DNA of 64,000 bases, from contig NC_060107.1 of assembly GCF_021155765.1 (NCBI RefSeq), positions 11,580,501 through 11,644,500 of the forward strand. The letters run 5' to 3'. Each line of letters starts with the position of its first letter. Position 1 is the first letter of the stretch. Source of the stretch: Diprion similis. Lineage: Eukaryota; Arthropoda; Insecta; Hymenoptera; Diprionidae. The notes under the pieces were generated by a model that was not told where the DNA came from, made no database searches, and saw only the letters and a list, made by a program, of their open reading frames with translations. Below are positions 60,601-64,000 of this stretch, one piece after another. The translations under genes and the position numbers were made by a program.

Positions 60601-63600
60601 TCACGAAAGATACGAGACTCACATTTAAAAAGTCGACTTTCTGACAGTTCGGTGAAATCGCAACTCAGTATTTTGCATTTCAAGATCTTGCATATTCTTA
60701 GCAAAACAAAATTCGGTGTAAATTTATTTATACTTATTTGCGTTGTCGACTTTCATTTTTCTACAAGACAAATTTTCGTACTTCGACCTCGAAATTGGGA
60801 AAAATTTTACAACGTATCTGAAATATTTTAATCTTTGCAAATTTACGTTGTTGCAATATTTCTGCAATATTACGCAATGCTTCTGGGATATTTGAAACCT
60901 TGTGTAGAGCAACGTTTGCTGCAATGTGTCTGAAATAGTGAGTGCTCTACGGACAAATGCAGATAGGGTTGAGAATCTGGAACTGAATCGTCGGGAGAAG
61001 AGTGAATGGGCGAAGATGGCCTCTAAACATCCTTTGGTGTTCGGGACGACCATACTTGGTACACGCGTCGAGGGACCAGAGGGTTAAAACAGCCCTCGGT
61101 GAGTTTGGTCTGAGTGCGGGAGTGAAATATCGCCCTCTGGGAGGAGACCCGAGGACGAACGATCCTGCAGGATCCCAGTCCATGAGAACCGTCTGCGTCG
61201 AAAACCCTTAAAATTGTAACGACTGGTTTATCGCAGTAACCAAGAACGCGCAAGAAATCATTGCAAAAGCTTCTTGGTTTAAATTCGATTTCGTTTCCTC
61301 CGTTGTTCCTTTTTCTTCGTTCTTTTTTTTTCTTCCTTCCTTTTACAAGTGCATGTCTCACACAGCGATGTAGGTGCCAGCGTACCTAATTGTTCAAAGG
61401 TTTTTTTTAATGGGAAAAAATGAAGGCAAAGGCAATGCTTACTGAGGTGCGTGAGCAAAGGACGTCGAACGGTGCCGCGTTTTTTCAATGTGTACATATT
61501 TTTTCTTCTCCCTGTATTGCGTGCTGCTGCTGTAAGACTTTGAAAATCACTGAGCATGTTTCTGCTCCTCTTCTTTTCGGTTTTATATTTTCTCTCAATA
61601 TTTAATGTTTTGTCTGTTGGATTACCAGCGACGGTCTAACACAGAGACAATTATTCACCAGCTTGAGAAACTCATTCTTCGTATTCTTTACGTCACAGCA
61701 GAGCCTCAAAGTAGCCATGAATAAAGTCGCGGATTCAAGAGGGTTTCGTTTAACGATTCGACTTTTCAAGTAAAAATACAACCAACGTCTTCACAATATC
61801 AACCTGTGTTGTCCACGAATGAAGTCTCTCTCATTACACTTCGGTATACGGTATACAGAGTGTTGATAATGAGTGTGACCGAGTTTTACAGAATCTAGTG
61901 AAGGACAAAGAAAAATACGGTTCATGGTTTCGTGGCAGAATAAAGAGTGAGTATTCGCCCGGGTTTTAGCCCATTTCTGAAAAGGAACTCTGGGACTTTA
62001 GGTAAAGTTCGCGTCGAGATATTCAACATCAGAGTCAAGCACGTCATGCATTTCACTATAGCTACACGTGAAGCCTTGTCTTCTGTTTCATCCGCGCATA
62101 ATTTATCGAGGATTTTGAATACGTTATCGTAAAAAAGTATTATATTCATGCAAAACTATGCAGAGTGTTGAAAAATAGAAAAATGAGTAGAGAATTCGAT
62201 GAGCTTTAAAGATGCAAGCCTACGAACGGCTGGTAAACGGAATACGGATTTTACCACAAGCCGATCCGAAGGGTGCACGTAAACCGCATGAACGCAAATG
62301 GTTTTCACGGATGAACGGCTCAACTGTAAAGCGAATTAGGGAAATTAGCAACAAATTGTGGGATATCATAGAGGTTGGGAAATATGGTGGCGGCCTGGCT
62401 GTTGAAGGAATGTGTCTCGGTGGAGCAGTAGGTTCGTGGTGAATGTGACACGTCGTGCTTTCAACTCTGCACCTAAGGCAGCCAGCCAGCTCGCATACTA
62501 ATAAGCTTGTCAGTGGCTGAATGCCTGGTTTTAGGTTAGGCATAATGGCGAGTCCATTTCAAGGGACACGCTTGGTTGAATGTAGGTAGGGATTGAAAAA
62601 AGAAAAAGGAAGGGGTAGGAAAGAGGCGACAAACTTGTCTTTCACTAAAACAGCGAGATCGTAGCAAGCAGCAAGATTATCATGTTGCCAAAATATTTAT
62701 CATGCAATGTCTGTCATGCAGCACTTTCAAAATTCTAGAGTATTGATATTGGTGTACCGAGTTCAGGTTTTCTGGGATTTCAATTATGTGCGTTACAATA
62801 CTTTAACCCCCGAACGTCAACCATAAGTGTTTATTGATACTACAGTTGTTGAGTACAAAGTATTCTGAACTTGTTTTACGATGACGGATCAGGGTGATTG
62901 AAAATTTGGTACAGCCATCTTCGTTGGCGTGTAATAGAAGAAGCTAAGAAAAGTATTTTTAACACGAAGCCTAAGCTCATATCCAAATTCACCATACTTG
63001 GTTCGTTAAATTTCTCATCGCTGTTTGAAATCTTTAATCTTTCACAACACATATTCCTCTTGCCATTCCGTTCATTGTACAATACTTGAAAATATGAATG
63101 CCAGAATTTGAGTAGATTTCATTCATCATTCATCGCGAGAATTAATCTGCAATAAAACGTCTAAACAAGAATATAGAGAGCCAAAGCTTTGAGGTAAACC
63201 CCAGATTCAGGGTTAAAGGTTCCTAAAAATCATGTAACTACTTCAAAAATCGATTTCCATGTATATGAAAATTGAAAAATTCTCTGTATCCAATAACCTC
63301 GAACAAATCTTGTCGCCAGGTTGTCTTATTCCTTCGAGTCCAATCTAGTTTGCAATACTCCTTGAGTGGGCAGCTTGTGCCGAAACACCACTGGGAGCCA
63401 ATATCGGGACAGAAATGTTAAGGTCAGGGTATTTATGCTACGTACGTGGCTTGCCGACCGTCAAAAACAACTCCCTTGGTCGATCGTCTGGCAAAAGGTC
63501 TACAGCACTGACCGTTTCGATTGGTAGTTGCTGACTTATATTACTCCATAGTTACAGTATCAAACGATTTACGAGTTCACAGTTCAGGACAATTTTTTGC

Positions 63601-63981
63601 AAGAACTGACGTATCTCGATCAAGTGATTAGAAAAATCTGTTCCCAAACCGTGACACTTACTTGCACGAACAATTCCCTCTTTTCTTCTATTCAATTGCT
63701 TCAGCTTGAAAGTTCAGTCAGTCTCTGAGGATCTGTGCAGTGACTTTTCATTATTTGCAGATAGTGATCGTGAATACTAATCGATATTTCTGATTTCCTG
63801 GTTATTTTGCTGGGACGCTTTAGTGTCGATTAATTCTGATTCAAGATTGCATAAAACAAGATTTCTTCCGTCAATCACTGGCGCATTGAACAAGCTCACG
63901 TCAACATCTGAAGACAACTGGCCTCTACAGCACAAGTCCACCGTTGCAGTAATTTAACTTTCCAAAAAATCTTTTTTGCAG
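57604..63981. other. Intergenic, no gene recognised
   Basis: AT-rich with homopolymers (for example poly-T at 59166-59186). GC-richer patches with frames on both strands occur at 59620-59830, 61000-61210 and 62220-62540. Their overlapping frames cannot all be real, and I recognise no domain in any. Possible upstream or leader exons of the next transporter could lie near the end but are not identified. Confidence 0.4.
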
Positions 63982-64000
63982 CCGTTTCCTTGGTCTTGGC
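63982..64000 (+). CDS. Possible start of another transporter second exon (cut by window end)
   Basis: The pyrimidine-rich acceptor CTTTTTTGCAG ends at 63981. In the phase used by all paralogues, the next codons read (Ala) V-S-L-V-L-G, matching A-S-A-L-I-L-G of gene 1 and A-P-T-L-V-F of gene C. No matching first coding exon was found in the preceding few hundred bases, so it may lie further upstream or the match may be chance. Only 19 bases are visible. Confidence 0.33.

Noticed and set aside
62212..62543. Frames on both strands near 62.2-62.5 kb
   Set aside because: The two strands are open together, with no recognised domain or splice signals to choose between them.

Overview
The window is eukaryotic, AT-rich and intron-bearing. 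It looks like an insect genome. A holometabolous insect such as a hymenopteran is my guess; nothing in the sequence proves the order. Its main content, at about 4.3-36.2 kb on the + strand, is a tandem cluster of divergent major-facilitator (MFS, sugar-porter / Tret1-like) transporter genes. Each gene has the same architecture: a tiny first coding exon (about 58-64 nt, ending in phase 1), a short intron, then one large second exon carrying nearly the whole transporter.

Layout. A relic of a transporter second exon lies at 4.33-4.50 kb. Gene 1 (8742-10272) is full length but has one in-frame TGA at codon 71. Unit A (about 11.5-16.9 kb) keeps only a short transporter relic at 12.32-12.49 kb. Gene B (18294-19791) and gene C (23987-25485) are intact 459-residue paralogues in two clearly homologous tandem units of about 6 kb. 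Gene 4 (33579-36228) is an intact 466-residue paralogue with its own separate promoter. The last 19 bases look like the acceptor and first codons of a further transporter second exon.

The units carry more than the transporter. Upstream of B and C are matching candidate non-coding first exons ending in GTAAGT, and a matching 95-nt internal leader exon. Downstream of A, B and C is a 68-nt signal-peptide-like exon, then a 94-bp block that is almost invariant among the three copies. B and C also share two patches of near identity (around the start codon, and over the last 500 bp of the coding region) inside more diverged sequence, which is the pattern gene conversion leaves.

The rest (1-4.3 kb, 26.4-32 kb and 36.3-64 kb) holds no gene I can support. 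It contains simple repeats, long homopolymers, a dispersed repeat family built around a CCAATATGG core, an inverted pair of decayed mobile-element-like copies at 26.7-27.1 and 37.65-38.0 kb, a foldback sequence at 47.8-48.1 kb, and some regulatory-looking AT-motif clusters. I saw no convincing tRNA, rRNA or CRISPR array.
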